From: PALSA-968 sp964387075 | GTDB taxonomy: Bacteria; Bacteroidota; Bacteroidia; B-17B0; Aurantibacillaceae | Direction of reading: 5' to 3' | Length of the DNA: 64,000 bases | NCBI GenBank assembly: GCA_964387075.1 | Contig: CAYLVB010000009.1 | Span: forward strand, 124,001-188,000 | Part shown: positions 35,455 to 44,497 of the stretch, piece by piece | Layout: the number at the start of each line of letters is the position of its first letter | How positions within the stretch are numbered: position 1 is the first letter of the stretch | Notes under the pieces: generated by a model | Database searches by the model: none | Seen by the model: only the letters and a program-made list of their open reading frames with translations | Told to the model about the DNA's origin: nothing | Made by a program: the position numbers and the translations under genes

Positions 35455-36798
35455 TTAAAAACGCATCTGCGCCATTCGCTCAGCTTCCAGCGCCGCCTGA
35501 TATTTTTCTTCGCGGTTCTCCAGGAATTTTTCCCGGGTATAGTAATAAAGCCAGACGAAGAATGGGAAACCGTTGAGGAAATAATTCCCCTGCCGCAGCA
35601 GATAGAGCAGGATGATCACCAGCAGGGCTCCCGAGATGATCCAATACTTATCCTCGTCTTCGTTGCGGGTGTATCCCACAAAACAGCGAAAAACAAGTGC
35701 CAGTGCAAATACAATACCCAATAAGCCGGTTTCCGACATCAAACGAAGGAACATACTGTTGGCATCCTGCGTGTTGAACTCAAATCCCTCCAGGCGTATC
35801 TTGTCATCGTTGGTATATGTATATTTATTGTAAGCCATCAGGTGGGAACCGAGGCCTGTACCGAACAAAGGATGTTCTTTCAGGTTCTCCCAGGCAATGT
35901 GCGAATTATTGTACAATACAAAACTCGAACTGTTCACATTCTTTATCGAAAGATCGTTATCAACCCAAAGACCTATTGAACTATCAACACGGTCGCGAAA
36001 CTCTTTTACGTTGATATAAAGCCCCCAGGCGGCGAATATACCCATCACAATGAAAAGAAAAAGATAGAGGATATACCCGTAATTGATCCCTACGATCAGC
36101 AGTACCAGGAAAAGACCGAGATACCCGGTAGAAGAACGGCTCATGTAAAGTGCCACCAGGATGACGATGCTTTGGTACTTTTTATAGTGAAAGGTCTTGC
36201 CGCGCAGCAAATTGATGGCGGCCACGAACGCCGCCGGGCTCAGCATGATCCCCAACTGCGAAGGCTCGAGATAGAATGAAGCTACGCGGATGGCTCCTTC
36301 CCATGTGATCACACAGCCTCCCGCTTTGTTGAGTATCCAATGCAGGTCCCATCCCGGCGTAAAACGCACTTGCCAACTGAAGTATTGAAATATGGCAATG
36401 ATGGCGCTCCAATAAGCCCAGGTAAGATAGATCTTGAACATTTTTTCGATATCGCGGTTATAGTACTCCATTACATAATAGAAAAAAGTAACCGACAGGA
36501 GTATACCCCCGAATATCTTCACAAAACCGAAGGCGCTGTTATTTCCCATCAGGATCTGGAAGATGCCTACCAACAAAGGGAAAAAAAGTAATTTGAAAGG
36601 TGTGCGCGGAACACCGAAACGGCGAATGAAAAAAGGAAGCAGGCCCAAATAAACCGCGTAGTGAAAATATCCTTCAAAGGGGGTGGCAAAGAACACGATG
36701 GAAGAACCCACAAAGATTGAAAGGTAAATGAGGAAGGTGACCACCTTTTCCTGGGCGGTCCTTTCGGTTGCTATTTCGCTCTCCAGTTCTAATTGCAT
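35455..36798 (-). CDS. O-antigen ligase/polymerase-like membrane protein
   Basis: The 447-aa protein has about 11-12 hydrophobic segments and a long periplasmic loop near residues 250-330 (with NNSHIAWENLKEHPLFGTGLGSH), the hallmark of the O-antigen ligase (Wzy_C) family, where the loop binds the glycan. It would polymerise or ligate surface polysaccharide repeat units on the outer leaflet of the inner membrane. As first gene of the four-gene operon it sets the context for the GT4, epimerase and asparagine synthase. No flippase is seen here, so the operon is incomplete for a full pathway. Confidence 0.9.
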   Translation of the reverse strand: MQLELESEIATERTAQEKVVTFLIYLSIFVGSSIVFFATPFEGYFHYAVYLGLLPFFIRRFGVPRTPFKLLFFPLLVGIFQILMGNNSAFGFVKIFGGILLSVTFFYYVMEYYNRDIEKMFKIYLTWAYWSAIIAIFQYFSWQVRFTPGWDLHWILNKAGGCVITWEGAIRVASFYLEPSQLGIMLSPAAFVAAINLLRGKTFHYKKYQSIVILVALYMSRSSTGYLGLFLVLLIVGINYGYILYLFLFIVMGIFAAWGLYINVKEFRDRVDSSIGLWVDNDLSIKNVNSSSFVLYNNSHIAWENLKEHPLFGTGLGSHLMAYNKYTYTNDDKIRLEGFEFNTQDANSMFLRLMSETGLLGIVFALALVFRCFVGYTRNEDEDKYWIISGALLVIILLYLLRQGNYFLNGFPFFVWLYYYTREKFLENREEKYQAALEAERMAQMRF

Positions 36799-36886
36799 TG
36801 AAGACGTTAAATTACCCTTTTATGCGCTTATTTGCACAACAAATCTACTATTTTATTTGAAGGATTCTTTGCGTGGGTTTTATTGC

Positions 36887-36894
36887 TATTTTTG
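36887..36894 (+). promoter_or_regulatory. -7 box of P5C dehydrogenase
   Basis: TATTTTTG, exact TAnnTTTG, 15 nt before ATG 36910. The nearest TTTG is only 15 nt upstream of the box, so the -33 part is weak. It rules out the longer frame from 36832. Confidence 0.45.
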
Positions 36895-36909
36895 GGAAAA
36901 TTTTTCAAA

Positions 36910-38541
36910 ATGCCCAAAGGAATTTTCAAAGTACCTCACCCCGTTAACGAGCCGGTAAAAAATTACAATCCCGGTAGTGCCGAACGCAAAGAACTGCAGG
37001 CCATGCTCAAGCAGCTGAGATCGGTTCAGCTGGACATACCCATGTACATAGGCGGAAAAGAAGTGCGCAGCGGAAACAAATCCCGGATAGCGCCTCCGCA
37101 CGATCATAAACACACCTTAGGATATTTTCACAAAAGCGATAAGAAACACGTTACTCAGGCCATCAACTCCGCACTTGCGGCCAAAAAGAAATGGGCCGAA
37201 CTTTCGTGGGAACACCGCGCCAGCATTTTCTTAAAAGCCGCCGAGCTGATCGCCGGTCCTTACCGCGCAAAACTAAACGCGGCCACAATGCTCGGACAAA
37301 GCAAGAATGCTTTCCAGGCCGAGATCGACTCAGCCTGCGAGATCATTGACTTCCTGCGCTTCAACGTACATTTCATGACAGAAATTTACGCCGAGCAGCC
37401 TGTATCGGGCCCCGGCGTTTGGAACCGTTTGGAATGGCGACCGCTGGAAGGGTTCATTTACGCTTTAACGCCTTTCAACTTTACCGCCATTGCGGGAAAT
37501 CTTCCCACTTCCTGCGCCATGATGGGCAACGTGGTGGTTTGGAAACCGAGCAATACGCAGGTTTACGCAGCGAATGTTTTAATGGAGATCTTTACGAAAG
37601 CAGGTGTTCCGGCCGGCGTGATCAACCTCGTTTATCCTTCCGGTCCGGATGCTGCGGATGTAATTTTTAATCACCGCGATTTTGCGGGAATACATTTTAC
37701 CGGCTCCACCGAAGTATTCCAGAACATCTGGCAAACGATCGGCAACAATATTCACAAATACAAGTCGTACCCCCGTATTGTGGGAGAGACCGGCGGAAAA
37801 GATTTCATTTTAGCTCACCCAAGCGCCGACGCGAAAGTGGTTGCTACCGCCATTTCACGCGGTGCTTTTGAATATCAAGGACAAAAATGTTCGGCGGCAT
37901 CACGCGTTTATATTCCTTCTAACTTATGGAAGGAAGTGAAAGAGCTTTTGATCGCCGATTTGAAATCGATGAAAATGGGTCCTACCGAGAATTTCACCAA
38001 TTTCATCAACGCGGTGATCGACGAGAAATCGTTTGACAAGCTGGCGGGATTCATTGATCGTGCAAAAAAAGATAAAGGCGTTTCTATTATTGCAGGCGGC
38101 ACTTACAATAAATCCAAAGGATATTTCATTGAGCCAACAGTTATCCAGGCAAAGGATCCGAAATACGTGACCATGTGCGAGGAATTGTTTGGGCCTGTTT
38201 TGACAGTGCATGTTTATGACGAGAACAAATGGAAAGAGATCCTGAAAACTGTGGATTCTACTTCCAATTACGCTTTAACGGGCGCGATCATTTCTGAAGA
38301 CCGTTACGCTATTGAAGAAGCTACTAAAGCGCTCTCTAACGCGGCGGGTAATTTCTATATCAACGACAAATGTACCGGCGCTGTAGTTGGGCAACAACCT
38401 TTTGGCGGAGCGCGCGGCAGCGGAACGAACGATAAGGCCGGGGCTAAAATTAACTTGTTGCGTTGGGTCTCTCCAAGGACGATCAAAGAAACTTTCGTTC
38501 CGCCTGTAGATTACCGCTATCCATTTTTACAAGCAGATTAA
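36910..38541 (+). CDS. pruA: 1-pyrroline-5-carboxylate (glutamate semialdehyde) dehydrogenase
   Basis: The 543-aa aldehyde dehydrogenase oxidises glutamate gamma-semialdehyde to glutamate with NAD+, the second step of proline breakdown. It shows the catalytic Cys in YQGQKCSAASRVYIP and the catalytic-Glu motif RIVGETGGKDFI. The C-terminal phrase QQPFGGARGSGTNDKAG is typical of the P5CDH group-2 enzyme. The start ATG 36910 (MPKGIFKVPHPVNEPVKNY) matches the family and follows a -7 box; a longer frame to 36832 is open but lies in the promoter. It is followed after 45 nt by pheS. Confidence 0.96.
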   Translation: MPKGIFKVPHPVNEPVKNYNPGSAERKELQAMLKQLRSVQLDIPMYIGGKEVRSGNKSRIAPPHDHKHTLGYFHKSDKKHVTQAINSALAAKKKWAELSWEHRASIFLKAAELIAGPYRAKLNAATMLGQSKNAFQAEIDSACEIIDFLRFNVHFMTEIYAEQPVSGPGVWNRLEWRPLEGFIYALTPFNFTAIAGNLPTSCAMMGNVVVWKPSNTQVYAANVLMEIFTKAGVPAGVINLVYPSGPDAADVIFNHRDFAGIHFTGSTEVFQNIWQTIGNNIHKYKSYPRIVGETGGKDFILAHPSADAKVVATAISRGAFEYQGQKCSAASRVYIPSNLWKEVKELLIADLKSMKMGPTENFTNFINAVIDEKSFDKLAGFIDRAKKDKGVSIIAGGTYNKSKGYFIEPTVIQAKDPKYVTMCEELFGPVLTVHVYDENKWKEILKTVDSTSNYALTGAIISEDRYAIEEATKALSNAAGNFYINDKCTGAVVGQQPFGGARGSGTNDKAGAKINLLRWVSPRTIKETFVPPVDYRYPFLQAD

Positions 38542-38586
38542 TCGTGATTCGTATATTCGTTAGTTGTTATTCGTAATTCGTATCAG
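38542..38586. repeat. Degenerate ATTCGTA-type simple repeats before pheS
   Basis: The 45-nt gap holds GTGATTCGTATATTCGT and ATTCGTAATTCGTAT, a degenerate tandem tract of the same style as 5859-5926. It may have expanded by slippage. Confidence 0.6.
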
Positions 38587-39609
38587 GTGAAAGAGAAGAT
38601 AGAACATATTTTAGAAGAAGTTGAGAAGTTCACAGCTCAAAGTAAGGAGCAAGTGGAAGAATATCGTATCAAGTGGCTTAGCAAGAAGGGTGAGATCACC
38701 CAGCTATTCGAGGATTTCAAAAATGTTCCTTCTGATGTAAAGCGCGAGATGGGCCAAAAGCTTAATCAGCTCAAAACAAAGGCGCAGGAGAAGATCAACG
38801 AGTTCAAAGAGAAATTCGAATCGCAATCGAGCAATGTTTCGTTGGACCTGGACCTTTCTTTGCCGGCTGAACCCATTGCAGAGACGGGCTCTCAACATCC
38901 CATCACCATTGTAAAGAACGAGATCAGCAAGATATTTGAGGACATAGGTTTCTCTATCAGTGAAGGCAGAGAGATCGAAGACGACTGGCATAACTTTACT
39001 GCCTTGAACACGCCCGAAGATCACCCGGCGCGCGATATGCAGGATACTTTTTACATTCAAACCGATCCCGAAATTGTGTTGCGCACACAAACCTCATCGG
39101 TGCAGGTGCATTTGATGGAGAACAACAAACCTCCTATCCGTACCATTTCTCCGGGGCGTGTTTACCGTAATGAAACGGTTTCGGCGCGTAGTCATTGTCA
39201 ATTTCACCAAATTGAAGGATTATATATTGATACCAATGTTTCCTTCGCTCATCTCAAGCAAACGCTTTTGTATTTCGCACAGCGTTATTTTGGTGCTGAA
39301 ACGAAGATCAGGATGCGCCCGAGTTTCTTTCCTTTTACCGAACCCAGCGCCGAAGTAGATATTTCCTGCACGCTTTGTAAGGGCGCCGGCTGCAACGTTT
39401 GCAAATACAGCGGCTGGCTCGAGATCTTAGGCTGCGGCATGGTAGATCCTCAAGTGCTGACCAATTGCAAGATCGACGCCAACAAATACACCGGCTTCGC
39501 TTTCGGTATGGGCATTGAGCGCATTGCCATGCTTAAATATAAAGTAACCGACATACGTTTGTTCTTCGAGAATGACGTGAGGTTTTTGAAGCAGTTTAAA
39601 TCGGCTTAA
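38587..39609 (+). CDS. pheS: Phenylalanine-tRNA ligase alpha subunit
   Basis: The 340-aa protein has an N-terminal coiled-coil (about 1-95) that binds tRNA and a class II synthetase core with SQHPITIVKNEI, motif 2 (SARSHCQFHQIEGLYID) and motif 3 (GFAFGMGIERIAMLKY). It charges tRNA-Phe together with PheT, which is not in the window. The start is GTG 38587, with no ATG in frame nearby. It overlaps the TPR gene by 1 nt (TAATG), so the pair is coupled. Confidence 0.96.
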   Translation: MKEKIEHILEEVEKFTAQSKEQVEEYRIKWLSKKGEITQLFEDFKNVPSDVKREMGQKLNQLKTKAQEKINEFKEKFESQSSNVSLDLDLSLPAEPIAETGSQHPITIVKNEISKIFEDIGFSISEGREIEDDWHNFTALNTPEDHPARDMQDTFYIQTDPEIVLRTQTSSVQVHLMENNKPPIRTISPGRVYRNETVSARSHCQFHQIEGLYIDTNVSFAHLKQTLLYFAQRYFGAETKIRMRPSFFPFTEPSAEVDISCTLCKGAGCNVCKYSGWLEILGCGMVDPQVLTNCKIDANKYTGFAFGMGIERIAMLKYKVTDIRLFFENDVRFLKQFKSA

Positions 39610-39923
39610 TGCCCACCCGACTAGAACAACTCCAACAAATGCTTTTGCAGGACCCCCACGATGAGTTCCTGCACTATGCCATCGCCATGGAATATTTCTC
39701 GGCTGGCGATGTGCAAAAAGGAATCGAAGGACTTGAAAAGATCATTTCCAATAATAAAAATTATCTCGCGGCTTATTACCAATTGGGAAAATGCTATGAA
39801 GCGCTGCATAAAATTCCCGAAGCAAAAAACGCGTACGAACGCGGAGTTATCATAGCGCACGAACAAAAGAACACCAAGACGCTCAACGAGTTAAGAGAGG
39901 CCATTTTTTTACTGGAAGATTAA
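39609..39923 (+). CDS. Small TPR protein coupled to pheS
   Basis: The 104-aa cytosolic protein is built from tetratricopeptide helices (FLHYAIAMEYFSAGDVQKGI; AAYYQLGKCYEALHKIPEAK), about two to three repeats, and has no signal peptide. TPR folds mediate protein contacts; its partner is unknown. It starts inside the pheS stop codon (TAATG), so it is translated with pheS, and precedes yqeY by 27 nt. Confidence 0.85.
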   Translation: MPTRLEQLQQMLLQDPHDEFLHYAIAMEYFSAGDVQKGIEGLEKIISNNKNYLAAYYQLGKCYEALHKIPEAKNAYERGVIIAHEQKNTKTLNELREAIFLLED

Positions 39924-39950
39924 GGCCTACCTTTGCCCAAATTCTTAAAA

Positions 39951-40394
39951 ATGGGCATCGAAGAAAAATTGAACGCCGACATCAAAACTGCCATGCTGGC
40001 CAGGGACGCTGCAAAACTCGAAGCTTTGCGTGCTATGAAGTCGGTAGTGTTGTTATTGAAAACATCTCCCGAAGGTTTAACGGAAGATTCTGCTAACAAA
40101 GCTTTACAGAAAGAAGTAAAAAAGCGCCGCGAAACAGCCGAGATCTATAAAACACAGAACCGCGCCGACCTGGCCGAAGTGGAAGTTGCACAGGCCGACG
40201 TGATTGAAAGTTATTTGCCCAAACAAATGGGTGCCGAAGAGCTGAAAGCAGAAGTTGCAAAGATCATCGCGCAGGTTGGAGCCAGTTCTCCTGCCGATAT
40301 GGGCAAAGTAATGGGCGTTGCATCCAAAGCCCTTGCCGGTAAGGCCGATGGCAAAGCAATTTCGGAGCTGGTGAAACAATTATTGTCGAAATAA
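39951..40394 (+). CDS. GatB/YqeY domain protein
   Basis: The 147-aa protein is a stand-alone YqeY-type protein (MGIEEKLNADIKTAMLARD; KKRRETAEIYKTQNRADLAE; MGKVMGVASKALAGKADGKA). The domain resembles the tail of the GatB amidotransferase subunit that contacts tRNA; the role of the free protein is unknown. A TTG at 39933 would extend it, but ATG 39951 matches the family N-terminus. It follows the TPR gene and is probably part of the pheS transcript. Confidence 0.93.
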   Translation: MGIEEKLNADIKTAMLARDAAKLEALRAMKSVVLLLKTSPEGLTEDSANKALQKEVKKRRETAEIYKTQNRADLAEVEVAQADVIESYLPKQMGAEELKAEVAKIIAQVGASSPADMGKVMGVASKALAGKADGKAISELVKQLLSK

Positions 40395-40407
40395 ATTTCA
40401 AACAGTC

Positions 40408-40428
40408 ATCCCGAATTTGTTTCGGGAT
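40408..40428. repeat. ATCCCGAA/TTCGGGAT intergenic hairpin
   Basis: Perfect 8-bp stem with a 5-nt loop and no T run, between yqeY and the next gene. Looks like a dispersed REP-like repeat rather than a terminator. Confidence 0.55.
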
Positions 40429-40469
40429 CGCTATACACCTAATTTAGTTAAAGCCATCCTTAGAAGAAC

Positions 40470-40766
40470 ATGAGCACTTACAAAGCAGAGATAGACCTGA
40501 TAGATCCTTTTAAACCCGGATTCTCGAGATTAATACCCGAACAAAGAAAGAAAGTTGACGAGCTGATGAACGCGGGCCTCATTGTTAGCTACGCCCTGGC
40601 CATGGACCGCTCTAAATTGTGGATCGTTTTTGAAGCGAAGAACCTGGAAGAAGTATATGATACACTGCGCAGTTTCCCGCTGTATGATTTTATGAAGCCG
40701 GATGTGTTTGAGCTGGCGTTCTACGATACCATTCACAGCGGTTTCCCGCAGCTATCGTTCAATTAG
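40470..40766 (+). CDS. Muconolactone isomerase-like small protein
   Basis: The 98-aa protein shows the short alpha/beta pattern of the muconolactone delta-isomerase-like ferredoxin-fold dimers (SRLIPEQRKKVDELMNAGLI; LWIVFEAKNLEEVYDTLRSF), which are often stand-alone proteins of uncertain role. I see no firm catalytic residue set. It is convergent with the subtilase and overlaps its stop region by 4 nt. The family call is tentative. Confidence 0.6.
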   Translation: MSTYKAEIDLIDPFKPGFSRLIPEQRKKVDELMNAGLIVSYALAMDRSKLWIVFEAKNLEEVYDTLRSFPLYDFMKPDVFELAFYDTIHSGFPQLSFN

Positions 40767-42412
40767 TTCTTAGAAACCTTTTTAGAACTGCTGAACCCTT
40801 TATCTGAAGTAATTCTGAAAAGATAAACTCCCGTTTTTGCATTTTGATAAGCCGGAACCTCCAAAGAAACTTTTTGTCCGTAACCGGTAATTTGTTTTTC
40901 GGTAGAAGATAACAGTCTGCCGCTTACATCGTACATCTCAATGGTGAGTTTACAATTCTCCATTCCGCTTACCGATAAACCGTTTTGATCAAAGGAAATG
41001 TCGGGCTGGTGGTAAATGCCAATATTTCCTTTCAAGATCTGGTCGGCCACACAAAAATCGGGGATGCCGTGGCCCATCAATGAATCGGGTGCTGCATATT
41101 GGGTGGCGCTTTGCTTGATGGCGCCGATCACTTCCATATTGGTTTTGGTTGGATTTCCCTGCCACAAGCAGGCCACCATGCCGGCTAGAATGGGAGAGGC
41201 AAAAGATGTTCCGCTGCTGCTGATCACATTGCCGCTGTTGGCGGAAATTACCGTTGAGCCTTGTCCCTGCGACATGATATCCGGTTTCACCCTTCCATCG
41301 GCGCTATAACCCTGCGAACTGAAGCTCGCATAAGAACCTCCGGCATCTACCGCCCCCACACACAAAATACTATCGGCATCGGAAGGGATCGTAATCTTTC
41401 TCCAGCTGCTGCTGCCCGAATTTCCGGCGGCAATACAAACGATCATTCCCCTGCGAGCTGCTAAAGTAGCGGAAAAACTCGCCACTGATGTCTTGCCGTC
41501 GAGATCGCCCCAGGTATGATCCTGCGAAGCATCATCAAAGCCAACATATCCTAAAGAAGAGTTCGCCACATCCGCGCCGGCGCTGTCGGCATATTCAATA
41601 GCGCTTACCCAACTGTATTCTTCCACGATCTGCTCACAGGTATCGATCTCGCTGCGCAGCAAATAATATTGCGCATAAGGTGCTGTACCCACAAAATTAC
41701 CGCCATCAAAAGCCGCCATGCAGGAAAGTACTGAGGTACCATGACCGCCCAGCGCGAAAAGATCGGTTGTATCACCACTAAAAAAATTGTGCTTGCCTAT
41801 TAAACGGTTATGCGCCCACAAACTATCGAAGATCTGAATAGTATTGGTATTCAGAAATCCATTGTCGAGAACAGCGATCTGCATGCCGGTTCCATCGTAA
41901 TTCTGGTTGTGCAGGCATTGCCCGTTCAGCAGGTCTATCTGGTTAAAGGCCTGTCCATAATTAAAACGATCAGCATTTTGCGTGGCATTCATTCGGTTTA
42001 CGGAAGGATTCTCACGCGGGCCTTCATATTGTGGTTGTTGGATGATACGCGCCACGGATTTAGTGCTTTGTACACACGACAGCGCATTGATAGCAGTAAG
42101 CTGCGACGGGTTGGTAATACTCACCACCACGCCATTGAACCAGCGGGAACGACTACGTATCACCGCGCCGGTTCCTTTTACCAAAGCAACGTACGATGGG
42201 TTAACAGGAAGGTCTTCTGTATTTACCAAATAACCATGCAAAGCACGTCTGTTAATGGCGCGCTGCGAAAGGAATTGCTGCGGGTTGCTTACGCTGTAAG
42301 GAGAGCCATTCTTGTCCTTAAAAGCAACCCAATAACGGGTATTACTGCTCTGTGAGAAAGTTCCCAGGAAAAAAAATAGTGCAACTACAGTAAAGAAATA
42401 ACTTTTCGACAT
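40763..42412 (-). CDS. Secreted S8 subtilisin-like serine protease, T9SS cargo
   Basis: From ATG 42412 (an ATG at 42430 would add six residues) it has a signal peptide (MSKSYFFTVVALFFFLGTFSQ) and about 549 aa. The catalytic triad is intact: Asp in AVLDNGF (near residue 181), His in GGHGTSV (near 222) and Ser in SSGTSFASP (near 401). The N-terminal 110 residues look like an I9-type propeptide. The last 80 residues are a T9SS type A sorting domain (LTIEMYDVSGRLLSS to GVYLFRITSDKGFSSSKKV). It would be exported and work as an extracellular protease. Single gene. Confidence 0.95.
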   Translation of the reverse strand: MSKSYFFTVVALFFFLGTFSQSSNTRYWVAFKDKNGSPYSVSNPQQFLSQRAINRRALHGYLVNTEDLPVNPSYVALVKGTGAVIRSRSRWFNGVVVSITNPSQLTAINALSCVQSTKSVARIIQQPQYEGPRENPSVNRMNATQNADRFNYGQAFNQIDLLNGQCLHNQNYDGTGMQIAVLDNGFLNTNTIQIFDSLWAHNRLIGKHNFFSGDTTDLFALGGHGTSVLSCMAAFDGGNFVGTAPYAQYYLLRSEIDTCEQIVEEYSWVSAIEYADSAGADVANSSLGYVGFDDASQDHTWGDLDGKTSVASFSATLAARRGMIVCIAAGNSGSSSWRKITIPSDADSILCVGAVDAGGSYASFSSQGYSADGRVKPDIMSQGQGSTVISANSGNVISSSGTSFASPILAGMVACLWQGNPTKTNMEVIGAIKQSATQYAAPDSLMGHGIPDFCVADQILKGNIGIYHQPDISFDQNGLSVSGMENCKLTIEMYDVSGRLLSSTEKQITGYGQKVSLEVPAYQNAKTGVYLFRITSDKGFSSSKKVSKN

Positions 42413-42444
42413 TCTTGTAACGTATAACATATAACTAATAACCT

Positions 42445-43155
42445 TTACTCAACACCCGAGGTGTCATAGCGCATTTCGTAAAAATTTCCCCCGTAAATAT
42501 GCCCCGGGTTGGCATTGCCGTTCCCATCCTGGTAATCGTAATCTTCAATGATGCGGTAGATCATACCCACGCCTTTTGCGTAACGTTCGTAATAGTTCTG
42601 GTAACTGATGGCCGAAGGAAAATATTTTTGGGTTACTTTCAAAGTCTTATCGAAGGATTTTCCACCAACGGTTGCCGCGGTCTCAAACTCGGTGTATTTG
42701 TAATCCCACTGGCCCATGGTATTTTGCGCGTTGCCGTTCCAGGTAGCACTTTTTCGCGCCGGGAAGATCAGTTTCACAAAACGAATGTTCTCTTCCACTA
42801 CTTCGGCGGTTGTTTTGGTGATGTTGGCGCTCCATACATCCTGTATCGTCCAGCTCATTGAACTGTAGGGCACCATAGGATCGTAATTCTTGCGGTAACG
42901 TATAATTTTTAAAGTAGGCCTTCCCTGGTTATCGGTAAAAATACTGTCGATCTTTTCTTTGATCTGGAATTTGAGGGTAATGGTGTCCTGGTTAAGTTTC
43001 CTGTACCCAATAGAATCCACATCGTAAACAATATACGATCCCACTTTGCCCGGATAATAGTCATACCCCAGGTCGGGCTCTTCTTCTTTGTCCTTTTTAC
43101 ACGAAGCCAAAGCAAGGCCCATGAACAGGATCGCGGTAAGACGTAAAAACTTCAT
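42445..43155 (-). CDS. Outer-membrane lipoprotein of unknown function
   Basis: The 236-aa protein has a lipoprotein signal peptide with lipobox LASC followed by KKDKEEEPD, a typical surface- or outer-membrane-targeted lipoprotein start in Bacteroidota. The rest is beta-rich and tyrosine-rich (DLGYDYYPGKVGSYIVYDVD). I do not recognise a named family. Its promoter sits 4 nt before the ATG and carries one arm of a 13-bp inverted repeat in its spacer, so the gene may be repressor-controlled. It precedes the subtilase on the same strand with a 32-nt gap. Confidence 0.8.
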   Translation of the reverse strand: MKFLRLTAILFMGLALASCKKDKEEEPDLGYDYYPGKVGSYIVYDVDSIGYRKLNQDTITLKFQIKEKIDSIFTDNQGRPTLKIIRYRKNYDPMVPYSSMSWTIQDVWSANITKTTAEVVEENIRFVKLIFPARKSATWNGNAQNTMGQWDYKYTEFETAATVGGKSFDKTLKVTQKYFPSAISYQNYYERYAKGVGMIYRIIEDYDYQDGNGNANPGHIYGGNFYEMRYDTSGVE

Positions 43156-43159
43156 CCTT

Positions 43160-43188
43160 TAAAGATACAAAATAATCATCATTCCAAA
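43160..43188 (-). promoter_or_regulatory. Promoter of the lipoprotein, 4 nt before ATG
   Basis: Minus strand: TTTG (43188-43185), 17-nt spacer, TATCTTTA (43167-43160), seven of eight, then AAGG and ATG 43155. Confidence 0.5.
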
Positions 43189-43216
43189 AAAACAGGCTCC
43201 CAAAATGATGATTATT
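43171..43216. promoter_or_regulatory. Perfect 13-bp inverted repeat, possible operator
   Basis: AATAATCATCATT (43171-43183) and AATGATGATTATT (43204-43216) are exact inverted copies, 20 nt apart. The first arm lies wholly between the -33 and -7 boxes of the lipoprotein promoter. They sit between divergent genes. A hairpin is a possible alternative. Confidence 0.55.
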
Positions 43217-43296
43217 CGACATGACAAAAGCCTTCAAATAATACTCCATGTCAAAAATCGGAAAATATCTACCTTAGGGCCTGCAATATTTAACAA

Positions 43297-44439
43297 TTGG
43301 CCACCAAAAAAAAGATACTCCTGCTCAGCGACTGGTACTTACCTGCTTATAAAGCCGGCGGACCTATCCGTTCGGTGGCGGGCCTGGCGTATCATTTAAA
43401 AGATGACTTTGATATTTATGTGCTTACGTCGAACACCGATGTGCTTGATGATACACCGCTGCCTGTAAAAACCAATGAATGGGTGAACGGGAACAACGGC
43501 GAAAAGATATTTTACTTACCCGGTAAGATCACCAGGGCGCGTTTGCTGGAAGTGATGAATTCGGTGGACTACGACTACGTGTACATCAATTCCTTTTTCT
43601 CGAAGGCTTTCAGCATTTATCCTTTGCTTTTGCAGAAGAGCGGGAAGATAAAAAAGCCCATTGTGCTTGCTCCGCGCGGCATGTTGCGTGAGGGAGCCTT
43701 GGCCATTAAAGCCGGAAAGAAAAAAGTTTTCATTGCGCTTTCCAAGATCGGTAGCCTTCACAAAAATATTACCTGGCACGCTACTTCCGAACCGGAGGTG
43801 AATGAGATACGTAAGGTTTATGGCGAGAACACGAATATTTTCCTCGCGGCTAACCTGACACTTCCCCCTCAGCAAAAAAGAAATTCGTACGATAAAAGAC
43901 CCGGCGAACTGCGCATTTGCAGCGTTACCAGGTTGGTACGCAACAAGCAAATAGACTTTGCGATAAACGTGTTGAAGCAGATCAAAACCGGTAAAATACT
44001 TTTTGATGTGTATGGTCCACCTGAGGACGAAGCTTATTACAAAGAATGTCTTGAGCTGGCTAAAACAGTGCCCCCTAACATTGAAATTAATTTTAAAGGC
44101 AATATTTTGCCACATGAAGTGGAGGGTGTTTTAAAGGAATATCACGTTTTTTTGCTGCCAACCGAAACCGAGAATTTCGGGCACGCCATTGTGGAGGCCA
44201 TGCTAAACGGCTGTATACCGTTGATCAGCGACCGTACCCCCTGGCGGAATTTAGAGAAAAGCGGTATCGGCTGGGACCTCCCTTTGGGCGACCAAGAGGC
44301 CTTTCTGAACGCCTTACAGAAATGCCTCGAAATGGACCAAACGGCCTTTAAAACTCAATCTATTAGTATTCAATCTTTTGCAGATGATAAAACAAGTGAT
44401 TTGAACACTTTGGAGGCTTATAAACAGGTCTTCAAATAA
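43297..44439 (+). CDS. GT4-family glycosyltransferase
   Basis: The 380-aa protein begins at TTG 43297 (MATKKKILLLSDWYLPAYKAGG), with the N-lobe motif PAYKAGGPIRSV of GT-B enzymes and the C-lobe E-x7-E motif ETENFGHAIVEA. It transfers a sugar to a lipid- or polysaccharide-bound acceptor; the sugar is unknown. No ATG fits the N-terminus. It is outside the glycan operon at 31-37 kb but may serve the same surface glycan. It is 58 nt upstream of acpP. Confidence 0.9.
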   Translation: MATKKKILLLSDWYLPAYKAGGPIRSVAGLAYHLKDDFDIYVLTSNTDVLDDTPLPVKTNEWVNGNNGEKIFYLPGKITRARLLEVMNSVDYDYVYINSFFSKAFSIYPLLLQKSGKIKKPIVLAPRGMLREGALAIKAGKKKVFIALSKIGSLHKNITWHATSEPEVNEIRKVYGENTNIFLAANLTLPPQQKRNSYDKRPGELRICSVTRLVRNKQIDFAINVLKQIKTGKILFDVYGPPEDEAYYKECLELAKTVPPNIEINFKGNILPHEVEGVLKEYHVFLLPTETENFGHAIVEAMLNGCIPLISDRTPWRNLEKSGIGWDLPLGDQEAFLNALQKCLEMDQTAFKTQSISIQSFADDKTSDLNTLEAYKQVFK

Positions 44440-44442
44440 GTT

Positions 44443-44472
44443 TTTGAATTTTTACCGATTAATATATCTTTG
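44443..44472 (+). promoter_or_regulatory. Promoter of acpP
   Basis: TTTG (44443-44446), 18-nt spacer, TATCTTTG (44465-44472), both exact. It is 25 nt before ATG 44498. One of the clearest promoters in the window. Confidence 0.85.
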
Positions 44473-44497
44473 CAACGAATTTTTAAAACCCTGAATA

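Noticed and set aside
36832..36909. Longer N-terminus of P5C dehydrogenase
   Set aside because: It covers the -7 box and the family N-terminus begins at ATG 36910.
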